From Candidatus Zixiibacteriota bacterium (lineage in GTDB: Bacteria; Zixibacteria; MSB-5A5; GN15; FEB-12), in the NCBI GenBank assembly GCA_030591625.1, contig JAUVAR010000012.1, positions 1 to 19,781 of the forward strand: a stretch of DNA of 19,781 nt. Direction: 5' to 3'. A program made the translations under genes and the position numbers. How positions within the stretch are numbered: the first letter of the stretch is position 1; every line of letters begins with the position of its first letter. Positions 1 through 7,745 of this stretch are shown here, in pieces. A model generated the notes under the pieces. The model saw only the letters and a program-made list of their open reading frames with translations, did not search any database and was not told the origin of the DNA.

Positions 1-349
1 AGCTGAGTCGATTTTTATCGGGGCGAATCATATTGATTATTCTGGCTACCCCGATTGCCGACCTGAGTTTATAAAGTCATTCGAAACGATGGCCAATCTG
101 GCAACTGAGGCGGGAGTATCGGGATGGAATATATCTATCAAGGCTCCATTGATTGAAATGAGTAAAGCAGATATAATAAAACTTGGGGATTCGCTCGGTG
201 TCGATTATAGCCTGACGCTAAGTTGTTACGATCCGGATAACTTTGGTCATGCCTGCGGTGAATGTGATAGCTGTCAACTGAGGCGAACTGGTTTTGAATC
301 GGCGGGAATTGATGATCCCACAAAATATGCGAACCTGTCTGGATCATAA
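1..349 (+). CDS. queC: 7-cyano-7-deazaguanine synthase QueC, C-terminal part
   Basis: QueC converts 7-carboxy-7-deazaguanine to preQ0 using ATP and ammonia, in the cytosol, in the queuosine pathway. The reading frame is open from base 2 at the window edge, so the N-terminal half with the ATP PP-loop lies outside. What remains shows the family block GANHIDYSGYPDCRPEF just before a late in-frame ATG at 89, which is therefore internal and not the start. The C-terminus has the zinc-binding cysteine set, SCYDPD followed by ACGECDSCQLRR, which is typical of QueC. The stop at 347-349 lies 3 bases before queE, so the genes are probably co-transcribed. Identity rests on clear motif recognition and on the queE/queD/queF neighbours. 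Confidence 0.95.
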   Translation, partial: AESIFIGANHIDYSGYPDCRPEFIKSFETMANLATEAGVSGWNISIKAPLIEMSKADIIKLGDSLGVDYSLTLSCYDPDNFGHACGECDSCQLRRTGFESAGIDDPTKYANLSGS

Positions 350-352
350 CAA

Positions 353-1099
353 ATGACTGACACACGCTTAGAACCAAAACAAAACGGAAAAGCTGGCACC
401 TTGCCGGTCAATGAGATTTTTTATTCTGTTCAGGGTGAAGGTCGCTGGGCGGGACACCCGGCCTGCTTTGTGCGGTTCAATTATTGTAACCTCGGATGCA
501 AATGGTGTGACACAAAGTTTACGTGGGAAGCAGGAAAAGTTGAGGCTGGGAGTGAAATGTTACCGGATGAAATCTCTGTTAAACTTAAAGAGCTTATAAG
601 TGAACATGACTTGAGTCCAAGGGAGATTCATGTAGTTTTGACTGGCGGTGAGCCGATGATTCATGCTGAACGATTATCACAATTAGTTATTTCAGTTCGT
701 GGGGCAGGGTTCAATTTTATAGAGGTTGAAACGAATGGTACAATTATGCCTACTGATGATCTCTTAGAGAATATCTCATGGTGGAACTGTTCGCCTAAAC
801 TATCCAACTCTGATATTGCTGTTACAAAGAGAATTGTTCCTGACGTTCTGCGAAAGCTAAGCGAAACTGCAAGAGCGGATTTTAAGTTTGTAATAAGCGA
901 TCATGATGATATAAATGAGATAGAAAAAGAATTTGTCCCGATCATTTCGCGTGAACATATTTTTCTTATGCCCGAAGGAGAAACTCGCGACGATCAATTA
1001 ACTCGTATGGGATGGTTACTCAGCAAGTGCTCAGAACATGGTTTTAGATTCAGCCCAAGATTGCAGGTGCTGGCATGGGGCAACGAAAGGAAGAAATAA
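353..1099 (+). CDS. queE: 7-carboxy-7-deazaguanine synthase QueE (radical SAM)
   Basis: QueE is the radical SAM enzyme that contracts 6-carboxy-tetrahydropterin to 7-carboxy-7-deazaguanine. The 248-residue protein starts with a short polar extension, then the family signature EIFYSVQGEGRWAGHP (about residues 21-36). The CxxxCxxC cluster motif follows at C45, C49 and C52 (CNLGCKWCDT), and binds the 4Fe-4S cluster that cleaves SAM. A TGGEP motif near residue 98 matches the SAM-binding GGE motif, and VETNG follows. Length fits the family. The ATG lies 3 bases after the queC stop, and queD begins 1 base after its own stop, so the three form one operon. No missing residues were noticed. Confidence 0.96.
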   Translation: MTDTRLEPKQNGKAGTLPVNEIFYSVQGEGRWAGHPACFVRFNYCNLGCKWCDTKFTWEAGKVEAGSEMLPDEISVKLKELISEHDLSPREIHVVLTGGEPMIHAERLSQLVISVRGAGFNFIEVETNGTIMPTDDLLENISWWNCSPKLSNSDIAVTKRIVPDVLRKLSETARADFKFVISDHDDINEIEKEFVPIISREHIFLMPEGETRDDQLTRMGWLLSKCSEHGFRFSPRLQVLAWGNERKK

Positions 1100-1100
1100 A

Positions 1101-1463
1101 TTGAAAGTAAGATTAACTAAACGTTTTCGTTTTGAAGCAAGCCATCGGCTTGACCATTTGGGGAAGGAACATCCCTGCTACAATTTGCATGGACATAGTT
1201 ACCGTGTCGATATTGAAGTTTATGGTGAAGTAAATGAAACTACCGGCTTCTTAATTGATTATGCTGATATAAAGAGAATAGTCGCTCCAATAGTTAAACG
1301 GCTAGACCATACACATCTGAATGATATTGAAGATCTAAAATATACATCGACCGAACATCTCGCACACTGGCTTTGGGTTCGTATTCAAAAACAATTACCG
1401 ATTCTCAGTCGCATAATTATTCATGAGACCGATCTTTCGCGCTGTGAATATTCGGGTGAGTAG
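1101..1463 (+). CDS. queD: 6-carboxy-5,6,7,8-tetrahydropterin synthase QueD
   Basis: QueD converts dihydroneopterin triphosphate to 6-carboxy-tetrahydropterin, the substrate of QueE. I place the start at the TTG at 1101: it lies one base after the queE stop, has AAAGGAAG at 1086-1093 as ribosome binding site, and gives the family N-terminus (MKVRLTKRFRFEASH). The open frame continues upstream to 1038 but overlaps queE and adds non-family sequence. The 120-residue protein has the zinc histidines in SHRL and LHGHSY, the catalytic Cys in CYNLHGH (CxxxHGH), the LDHTHLND block and a late Glu in HETDLSRCEY. All active-site elements are present. Convergent with queF, 9 bases apart. Confidence 0.95.
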   Translation: MKVRLTKRFRFEASHRLDHLGKEHPCYNLHGHSYRVDIEVYGEVNETTGFLIDYADIKRIVAPIVKRLDHTHLNDIEDLKYTSTEHLAHWLWVRIQKQLPILSRIIIHETDLSRCEYSGE

Positions 1464-1472
1464 CAGAGCCGG

Positions 1473-1871
1473 CTAACTATTGTCGGCCTGATAGGATCGT
1501 TCGACTGTTGTTTGAATTCCACCGCGCAGGTTGAATATTCCTTGAAGGGTGAGCTTTCGCGGTTTTATTGCAGAGACCAAATCATCCAACACTTTGTTTA
1601 CAACGTTTTCGTGGAAGATTCCTTTACTGCGGAAGGCGAGCGTATATTCTTTGAAACTCTTAAGTTCGATACAATGCTCATTGGGGACATAGGTCAGTCG
1701 CAGCACAGCAAAATCGGGTAGTCCAGTCTTGGGGCAAATACAGGTGAACTCAGGAATAGTCATTAATATTTCGTAGTCATTGTCGGGGTAGATATTAGCA
1801 AACGTATCTATGGCCGGTGTTTTCCAGTCACGGATTTCATCCTGGCGGCCTTCATATCCTGAGTCATTCAT
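1473..1871 (-). CDS. queF: preQ0 reductase QueF (NADPH-dependent, short type)
   Basis: QueF reduces the nitrile of preQ0 to the aminomethyl of preQ1 with NADPH, the last free-base step before insertion into tRNA by Tgt. The 132-residue length fits the short, single-domain type. The region EFTCICPKTGLPDFA (residues 41-55) carries the catalytic Cys (C46 by alignment to the CPKTGxPD motif) and Asp53. The family motif ELKSFKEY (69-76) is intact and is followed by FRxxGxFHE. The start is the only suitable ATG; no Shine-Dalgarno sequence precedes it, and a possible promoter lies so close that the mRNA may be leaderless. It faces queD, so it is transcribed separately from queCED although it serves the same pathway. 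Confidence 0.93.
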   Translation of the reverse strand: MNDSGYEGRQDEIRDWKTPAIDTFANIYPDNDYEILMTIPEFTCICPKTGLPDFAVLRLTYVPNEHCIELKSFKEYTLAFRSKGIFHENVVNKVLDDLVSAIKPRKLTLQGIFNLRGGIQTTVERSYQADNS

Positions 1872-1877
1872 GTACTT

Positions 1878-1905
1878 AATATAGGTTGCAGTAAGATCGG
1901 CGCAA
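1878..1905 (-). promoter_or_regulatory. Candidate queF promoter, possibly leaderless
   Basis: On the minus strand, TTGCGC (rc of 1900-1905), a 16-base spacer and TATATT (rc of 1878-1883) resemble a sigma70 promoter. The -10 box ends 6 bases before the queF ATG, which would place transcription start at or next to the start codon. This agrees with the absence of a ribosome binding site. The -35 match is weak. No preQ1 riboswitch fold was seen in this leader. Confidence 0.35.
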
Positions 1906-1937
1906 GTACCAATTGATGATCTTCGTCCTTATCAATC

Positions 1938-1966
1938 TTGACCGAGTTAATGCAAAATACTATGAT
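1938..1966 (+). promoter_or_regulatory. Sigma70-type promoter of the small membrane protein gene
   Basis: TTGACC (1938-1943), a 17-base spacer and TATGAT (1961-1966) match the sigma70 consensus at five of six positions in each box with ideal spacing. Transcription would begin near 1973, about 26 bases before the ATG at 1999. A short inverted repeat, TGAT-gactt-ATCA (1963-1975), overlaps the -10 box and could be an operator, though this is only a visual match. Confidence 0.55.
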
Positions 1967-1998
1967 GACTTATCATTAATGAAACGCACGGAGGGATT

Positions 1999-2334
1999 AT
2001 GAATATTGTATTGGCTCTGAGATGGATCGCTCGTATTAGCGGGGCCGGGCTTGTTTTGTTGATCGGTACGTTTGTATTTGCCGAGGGTGTGCCGGATGTA
2101 ACCAAATTTTCCACGACTGAATCTATTTTGATGGGTGCTCTTGTTATGATGTGTCTGGGACTTCTACTTGCGTACAAATTCGAAGCAGTTGGTGGTTTGA
2201 TGCTTTTGGCAGGTTATACAACTTTCGTTGTTGGGAATAGTCGTATCAACTGGTTTTTGACAATCTTTCCATTGATTGGTTGTCTTTATCTTTATGTCTG
2301 GAGTCAAAGCCGATTAACACGCAATAAAAGCTGA
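1999..2334 (+). CDS. Small four-helix membrane protein of unknown function
   Basis: This 111-residue protein consists almost entirely of hydrophobic stretches: about residues 12-30, 42-60, 64-80 and 84-101, giving about four membrane helices. An FAEGVP segment after the first helix and a YKFEAVGG segment between helices two and three resemble a family of small uncharacterised bacterial membrane proteins (I recall the DUF7670 type, not verified). It begins with ATG behind a strong ribosome binding site, GGAGGG at 1990-1995, and has its own promoter-like sequence. No function can be assigned. The next gene (MBOAT) is 83 bases downstream on the same strand, so co-transcription is possible. Confidence 0.7.
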   Translation: MNIVLALRWIARISGAGLVLLIGTFVFAEGVPDVTKFSTTESILMGALVMMCLGLLLAYKFEAVGGLMLLAGYTTFVVGNSRINWFLTIFPLIGCLYLYVWSQSRLTRNKS

Positions 2335-2417
2335 TTTAGTTTTTAATTGATCGTTCATTCATATTTCCCGATAGTCCGACAAGCGACATAAATGTAAACT
2401 CAGGTTCGGTCTGTCCA

Positions 2418-3887
2418 ATGCTTTTTAACTCGTTCGATTTTCTTATATTTTTTCCACTCGTTGTATCGATCTATTTTCTGCTGCCTCATCATTTCAGATG
2501 GCTGCTTCTTCTTTGTGCATCATATTATTTTTATATGTGCTGGAAACCTGAGTATGCTGTTCTGATAATGATCTCTACTCTGATTGACTATGTAGCGGCA
2601 AGACAGATGGAGAAGCAGGATACAAAACAGGGTCGTAAAAAATACCTGATTCTAAGTTTGATCACTAATCTTGGATTATTAGTCGCATTTAAGTATTTCA
2701 ATTTCTTGAGCGACGCGACTCATCAAACGTTCGCTGCATTTAATATTTTCTATGATGCACCAATGTTTGATCTCCTCCTTCCTGTTGGTATATCATTCTA
2801 TACGTTTCAGACTTTGAGCTATACGATAGATGTCTATCGAGGAGAACGACCTGCCGAAAAGCATCTTGGATACTTTGCTTTGTATGTTTCATTCTTTCCG
2901 CAGCTTGTGGCCGGTCCTATCGAACGATCAACACGATTGTTGCCTCAATTTTTTCAGGAGAAGAAGTATGAAGCAGCTAGAGTGGCGAGTGGACTTCGGC
3001 AGATGCTGTTTGGGTTGTTTAAGAAAGTTGTAATAGCTGACCGGCTGGCGGTCTATGTCGATAATGTATATGCTTCACCGGATGATTTTGGATCACTGAC
3101 AATTTTAATCGCGACTTACTTTTTTGCGTTTCAAATTTACTGTGATTTTTCCGGTTACTCAGATATTGCCATTGGGGCGGCGAAGGTTTTGGGCTACGAC
3201 CTTATGGAGAATTTCAGGCGTCCATATATTGCAAAATCTATTTCTGATTTTTGGAAACGCTGGCATATTTCGCTTTCGACATGGTTCAGGGATTATCTTT
3301 ATATTCCACTTGGAGGAAACAAATCGAGCAAAATACGCTGGCAATATAACGTACTGGTTGTGTTTGTTGTTAGTGGGTTCTGGCATGGTGCTAACTGGAC
3401 GTTCCTTGTATGGGGCGGATTGCATGGCGTCTATTTATTAATTGGCTCTGCAACTGCTAATTTGCGATATAAATTTTGGGGCATGTTACCGTTTGCATCC
3501 GATGGAAAAGTTAAACGAATCATTCAACGGGTATTAACATTTCATCTGGTGCTTTTTGCATGGATATTTTTCAGAGCTGCATCACTTACCGATGCCGGAC
3601 ATATAATTAACAGAATATTGTCGCTTGATTTAAGCAGTGGTCTTTCAGGATTGAGTGCCGGGTTTGCGTCGGTCAATTCAAGTGCCGGACCATTTATGTT
3701 CATTACTGTTATACTTGCTATTATTTTGATGGAGTTTGTGCAAACAATTAATTTGAATGAAGTGGAACGTGTGTCAGATTCTGTCAGTGCGAACTGGAAA
3801 CGCTGGTCGCTTGATTATGCTCTAATTATAATTCTATTGTTGTTTGGTGTTTTTGGACATTCGGAATTTATTTATTTTCAATTTTGA
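2418..3887 (+). CDS. MBOAT family O-acyltransferase (AlgI-like)
   Basis: This polytopic inner-membrane enzyme of 489 residues is of the type that passes acyl groups, usually acetyl, across the membrane onto exported polysaccharides (AlgI, PatA). The N-terminus MLFNSFDFLIFFP is the usual family start, which supports this ATG despite a weak ribosome binding site. The diagnostic central block DFSGYSDIAIG is followed by the conserved FRRPY and SDFWKRWHISLSTWFRDYLYIPLGG segments (His283). The catalytic His323 lies in SGFWHGANWTF. Length and motif order are normal. The next gene, 11 bases later, encodes an SGNH-like partner, the usual arrangement for a two-component O-acetylation system. The acceptor glycan is unknown: no polymer synthase is in the window. 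Confidence 0.93.
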   Translation: MLFNSFDFLIFFPLVVSIYFLLPHHFRWLLLLCASYYFYMCWKPEYAVLIMISTLIDYVAARQMEKQDTKQGRKKYLILSLITNLGLLVAFKYFNFLSDATHQTFAAFNIFYDAPMFDLLLPVGISFYTFQTLSYTIDVYRGERPAEKHLGYFALYVSFFPQLVAGPIERSTRLLPQFFQEKKYEAARVASGLRQMLFGLFKKVVIADRLAVYVDNVYASPDDFGSLTILIATYFFAFQIYCDFSGYSDIAIGAAKVLGYDLMENFRRPYIAKSISDFWKRWHISLSTWFRDYLYIPLGGNKSSKIRWQYNVLVVFVVSGFWHGANWTFLVWGGLHGVYLLIGSATANLRYKFWGMLPFASDGKVKRIIQRVLTFHLVLFAWIFFRAASLTDAGHIINRILSLDLSSGLSGLSAGFASVNSSAGPFMFITVILAIILMEFVQTINLNEVERVSDSVSANWKRWSLDYALIIILLLFGVFGHSEFIYFQF

Positions 3888-3898
3888 TTTGAGTTAAT

Positions 3899-5338
3899 GT
3901 GATAAAGAATATTTTGAAATACTCGGTTGGTTTGTTGGCAACTTATCTGATTTTGTTGTTGGGGTTGTCGAACGTTTATATTGGCGACTATAGTTTGCTT
4001 CAATATGCAATCGATGATCGAGTACAGCCATATTATTACGGTCATGCTCTGCAACGATTTCGTGAGGTCGATAACTACAAAGACGTTGATATACTATTTA
4101 TTGGATCGTCGCACTGCTACCAATCGTTTGACCCGGCTGTCTTTGCCCGTCTGGGCGGAACAACCTTCAATCTTGGTTCAAACTCGCAGGCACCTGTTAA
4201 TACATACTATATACTGAAAGAATATTGGGAGCAGTTAAATCCGAAGTTGGTGATTTTTGAACTATATCCGAATGTGATTGAGCTTGATGGTCTGGAAGGA
4301 TACTTCGAATTATTACCAAATAAACGATTGAGCTGGGAAACGGTTGGAATGACTGTCGCGGTAAAACATCCACACGCGATAAACGCATTTGTTTCAAGAC
4401 TCATAAATGCGCCGTTTAGGCCTGTAGAGAAAGCTGTACAGCGATCTTTGACATCACAGGAGTACCGTGCAGGTGGGTATGTTTATTCGAAGATCATCTA
4501 CCCCGGTGATCAGTTTGGAGATAAACAGGCAGTGAATCTTTCGGAGAAACAGATAGAGTACGTTCATGAGATTATTAGTTTCATCAAGGAACATGGGGCT
4601 GATGTTATACTTGTAAGTGCTCCTCTTCCGGTAGAACGAGTAGCTGCAATTACCAACTACAAAGAGACAACCGCACTATTCGGATCAATCGCTGCTGAAC
4701 ATGATATTGCCTACTATGATTTTAATCAGACAATTGATCTGCCGACAAGTGAGAACTTTAGAGATCATCATCACCTGAATGCGAATGGTGCGAAGGTGTT
4801 TAGTTATGCATTGGTCGATACGCTTCTTGCTGTACATACAACCCTTGAGAATTATGATATTGATCCGATTCATGCTTCTGATCTTATAAGTGGACGGGCT
4901 ATTGCTGCTATGAGCGGGGGACAAAACGAAGCTGCTGCGAATGATTTCACGCTTGCTCTTGAATTGAATAGTAACAATTCCAAAGCGTTATTCAATAGAG
5001 GTTTGCTTGAAATCAACAATGGGCAGTTTGAAAAAGCGTTGAACGATTTTGTGAGGTTACAACTGATAGACCCGACCGATATGAGAGTAATCTACAACCG
5101 TGGTGTAGCGTTGCAAAGATTGGGCCGGTTAGCTGAGGCCGAGAGTGAATTCAACAAAGTAATAGAATCGGAACCATCTTTTAGCGAAGCTTTCTACTCT
5201 CTTGCACAGACGCTTGAGTCGGGAGGAAGAATCAGCGAAGCAATAAAGATGTATGAATATTTTATTTCTCGTGCGGATAAGCGGTTACAGCAACTTATTG
5301 AACCTGTAAAGGCACATATTAAAGAGCTACGCAGGTAA
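3899..5338 (+). CDS. Membrane-anchored SGNH/AlgX-like protein with C-terminal TPR repeats
   Basis: This is the probable partner of the MBOAT enzyme, acting outside the membrane to move acyl groups onto a glycan. It starts with GTG at 3899 (the ATG two bases earlier is followed at once by a stop). Residues 8-26 form a single membrane anchor. The SGNH-like part shows ILFIGSSH (residues 66-72, nucleophile probably Ser71), an NLGSNSQ block near 91-97 and RDHHHLN with Asp289 and His292 as the DxxH pair. From about residue 337 to 470 there are three to four tetratricopeptide repeats (for example ALFNRGLLEINNGQFEKAL). Fusion of an SGNH acyltransferase-like domain to TPRs is less usual. It could alternatively be an esterase. 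Confidence 0.85.
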   Translation: MIKNILKYSVGLLATYLILLLGLSNVYIGDYSLLQYAIDDRVQPYYYGHALQRFREVDNYKDVDILFIGSSHCYQSFDPAVFARLGGTTFNLGSNSQAPVNTYYILKEYWEQLNPKLVIFELYPNVIELDGLEGYFELLPNKRLSWETVGMTVAVKHPHAINAFVSRLINAPFRPVEKAVQRSLTSQEYRAGGYVYSKIIYPGDQFGDKQAVNLSEKQIEYVHEIISFIKEHGADVILVSAPLPVERVAAITNYKETTALFGSIAAEHDIAYYDFNQTIDLPTSENFRDHHHLNANGAKVFSYALVDTLLAVHTTLENYDIDPIHASDLISGRAIAAMSGGQNEAAANDFTLALELNSNNSKALFNRGLLEINNGQFEKALNDFVRLQLIDPTDMRVIYNRGVALQRLGRLAEAESEFNKVIESEPSFSEAFYSLAQTLESGGRISEAIKMYEYFISRADKRLQQLIEPVKAHIKELRR

Positions 5339-5348
5339 TTTGCATGTG

Positions 5349-7472
5349 TCAGGAGAAGAATATATCGTCTGATACAACGGGTGGGTCATCAACGATTATA
5401 TCGGGCTTGCCGAGAATCTTTTCATCCATACGGTGCACGCCTTCAATAAGAATTGCATCGTTTGATTGGAAAATGTTAGCTTCGGGCAGATCTGAATCAT
5501 CAGCTGGTTCAACCGACCAAATCCCCTTAGTCCATGCTATACCAACATAAACTGCATCGACTCCAAGAAGATCATCACACTCAGCATAAACAATATTGCC
5601 ATGATTCATGAACATAATAAGATGTTTGCCTGCACCTGTTATGCTGATACGAATTGTTTTGCCGGATAACCCCATCGCCTGAATCAGATCAATTGTGTTC
5701 ATGTCATTGAGGGTTCCATTGGTACCAATTTGTTGCATCACTTCGGTCCGACGATTGCTTTCAACCTGAATACGAGAACGCAATCGGCTAATTTTTACTA
5801 ATAGCGGATCGAGGTCATTCTCTACACCGACAATATCTTCCAAGCCAAAGGTCAGGAGGCGGGTAAGTTTTGGTGCTGCCTCGGGAGTGGTCATCATGAA
5901 AGTTGGAATTCTGCTTAGCTGAATTTCCAATCGAATTGCCTTTTCAACAAAGGCAGTAATCTCATCTGTTGAACCTCGTTTTTGCAGGACAAGCATGTCA
6001 GGTTTGTTCTCTTTGCAAATCGTGGCACACTCTTCAATATCTTTTGCAATGACAAGATCGAATCCGAGATTTTCGAGACAATGCACAAGAATCAGTCGAT
6101 CTTCTTGTGATTCCGTAAGTACAACCACCCGGCATGAGGGTCCTACATTGGCAAGAGTTACGACTTCCTGTCTGAGCAGAGCGAGAAATCCTTCAACAAT
6201 ATTTCTTAGGAACATCTTGCCGATCTGAGAACGAAGGGATTGCTTTATTTCACTAAATTGATCGAGAGTTAGTTTTTCATTGTCGGGCCAGTTATCAAAA
6301 AAGTAATCAACGACTGTTATAATATTACCACCGAGGTATGAAAATGGTAACTGCTCACCCATGCTTTCATCAATTTCTTTGTACATTGCACGGAGAACGT
6401 TTGTGACAGCGGGGTTAAACTCACGAGCTTCCAATCGTCCGGCAGAAAGCGCAATGAGAGAGCGTTCCCATTTTCTAAAATCAGTTTCACCAAAAAACAG
6501 TCTTGAAAAATCATGCAGGTGGGCGGCATTTGTTATAATTGCTCGGTCGGCTGAGGCGAGTCCCAAAAGAGCACATAATTTTTCAACGTAGAGTCCAACT
6601 TTACGTGCGTTACTGTCGGCAAACTTATCGTCCTGTACTAACAGTGATGAGAATAATTCAAGATTGTTAACTACTAAATCTGATAATTCAGATTCACGAC
6701 CATCACCCAAAAGTAGTTCGTCACCATTTTCAAAATATTTTATTCTACCTTTTGGAAATTCACATCTGAATCTATCGCAAAGCTCTTTATATTTTATTGG
6801 TGATTCACTATGAATCAAAAGATCATTCCAACGAGGTTGCTCAAAGAGCTCATTCGCTTCTTCTTGGGAACTCACCAATGTTATCGATAGTTTGCCGTTT
6901 ACAAATGGTTGTAAGATTGCTGCTATTTCATCTATCGATTCTGTAACAACCAAAACCTTCCGTGGATTACGATGCTGCTTTATTTCAGTATTGTCATTTT
7001 CATTGGACAAGTTAGTCTCATCGGAAGGAACTTCGGGGATAATCTCATCACGATAATAATCAATAATTCTGACGTCTAAGTGCGACCCAACGGCTGCAAC
7101 CAAGTGAACTGCTTTGATCTGTTCGATCTCAAGCAATCGGTTTTTTAGTTCCTGATTTGATGGATTTGTACATGCCGCCTTGATTGTGCCTGTAGTCTTA
7201 TCAAAAGCTAAGGGAATTAGCTTTAGTTGCCAGGCAAGTTCACGGGGAATAAGCTTTGTAAGGCCGGGTTTTATTGCATGTTTTTCGATATTTATTGCTT
7301 CTATGCCCAGTAGTTTCAGTAGAGCTATGTAATTGGTAGCAGAGAGACAACGATCTTTCAGGAGAACCTCGATAAGTTGCAGACCGTTATCACCCGCCCG
7401 ACCACGAGCATAATCGATTTGTTCAGGCAGAATATGGTACTGATCAGTTAACAGTTTTTCTAATTCGAGCAT
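5349..7472 (-). CDS. Multidomain signalling protein: MshEN-like, pseudo-receivers, DUF4388/PATAN
   Basis: This 707-residue cytosolic protein seems to be a regulatory scaffold. Residues 1-140 resemble the MshEN/GspE N-terminal fold (PRELAWQLKLIPLAF, then AACTNPSNQE), but the RLG motif used by MshEN domains to bind c-di-GMP is not clear. Residues 171-255 and 446-568 look like receiver domains; at the phosphoacceptor position they have NDLLIHSES and DMLVLQK, so the Asp is absent. Residues 270-435 contain a helical segment with HLHD at 318-321, like a decayed HD domain. Residues 585-685 match DUF4388/PATAN (GTLNDMNTIDLIQAM, YAECDDLLG, WSVEPADD). ATG with AGGA 8-11 bases upstream. Its stop is 10 bases from the convergent SGNH-TPR gene. 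Confidence 0.8.
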   Translation of the reverse strand: MLELEKLLTDQYHILPEQIDYARGRAGDNGLQLIEVLLKDRCLSATNYIALLKLLGIEAINIEKHAIKPGLTKLIPRELAWQLKLIPLAFDKTTGTIKAACTNPSNQELKNRLLEIEQIKAVHLVAAVGSHLDVRIIDYYRDEIIPEVPSDETNLSNENDNTEIKQHRNPRKVLVVTESIDEIAAILQPFVNGKLSITLVSSQEEANELFEQPRWNDLLIHSESPIKYKELCDRFRCEFPKGRIKYFENGDELLLGDGRESELSDLVVNNLELFSSLLVQDDKFADSNARKVGLYVEKLCALLGLASADRAIITNAAHLHDFSRLFFGETDFRKWERSLIALSAGRLEAREFNPAVTNVLRAMYKEIDESMGEQLPFSYLGGNIITVVDYFFDNWPDNEKLTLDQFSEIKQSLRSQIGKMFLRNIVEGFLALLRQEVVTLANVGPSCRVVVLTESQEDRLILVHCLENLGFDLVIAKDIEECATICKENKPDMLVLQKRGSTDEITAFVEKAIRLEIQLSRIPTFMMTTPEAAPKLTRLLTFGLEDIVGVENDLDPLLVKISRLRSRIQVESNRRTEVMQQIGTNGTLNDMNTIDLIQAMGLSGKTIRISITGAGKHLIMFMNHGNIVYAECDDLLGVDAVYVGIAWTKGIWSVEPADDSDLPEANIFQSNDAILIEGVHRMDEKILGKPDIIVDDPPVVSDDIFFS

Positions 7473-7685
7473 TTATATTCCTGCAACTCCGGGCTGGTGG
7501 TCAAATCAATTTGATGTAACGCGTGTTGTCGTAATGGTTTAGGCTGCCACGTAATTACTGGCGAATTCAAGTATATTAGCTTTTGCAGAAGCCTAAACCG
7601 ACTATTATTACTATCGGCAGGATTGGCGTTATTTTGACGAAAATTAAGAACGGTTGGTTTTATTTACCAAATATGGATATATAGA
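7473..7685. other. Gene-free spacer with palindrome and inverted repeat
   Basis: This spacer lies between the minus-strand signalling gene and the terminator of the NrfD operon, and no protein is encoded. It holds a perfect 14-base palindrome, TCAAAT-CA-ATTTGA (7501-7514), 29 bases before the signalling gene ATG. It also holds a perfect 10-base inverted repeat, GGTTTAGGCT (7536-7545) and AGCCTAAACC (7590-7599), separated by 44 bases. Either could be a binding site or hairpin controlling the 5349-7472 gene. No convincing -35/-10 pair was found. Confidence 0.5.
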
Positions 7686-7721
7686 AAAAGGCCGTCTGAT
7701 CAATCGATCAAACGGCCTTTT
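7681..7721 (-). terminator. Rho-independent terminator of the cytochrome-ferredoxin-NrfD operon
   Basis: The arms AAAAGGCCGT (7686-7695) and ACGGCCTTTT (7712-7721) pair perfectly over 10 bases around a 16-base loop. Reading the minus strand, the second arm runs into TTTTTCTAT. It lies 24 bases past the NrfD-like stop. The A/T tails on both sides mean it could also stop plus-strand transcription. Confidence 0.9.
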
Positions 7722-7745
7722 GAAGCTAAGCAATCTATTTGAGAA

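Noticed and set aside
1464..1500. Possible shared terminator between queD and queF
   Set aside because: GCCGGC and GTCGGC can pair only imperfectly and no T run follows on either strand.
1872..1937. Possible preQ1 riboswitch before queF
   Set aside because: The queF leader shows neither the short C-rich hairpin plus A-rich tail of the class I aptamer nor any other pseudoknot I could recognise.
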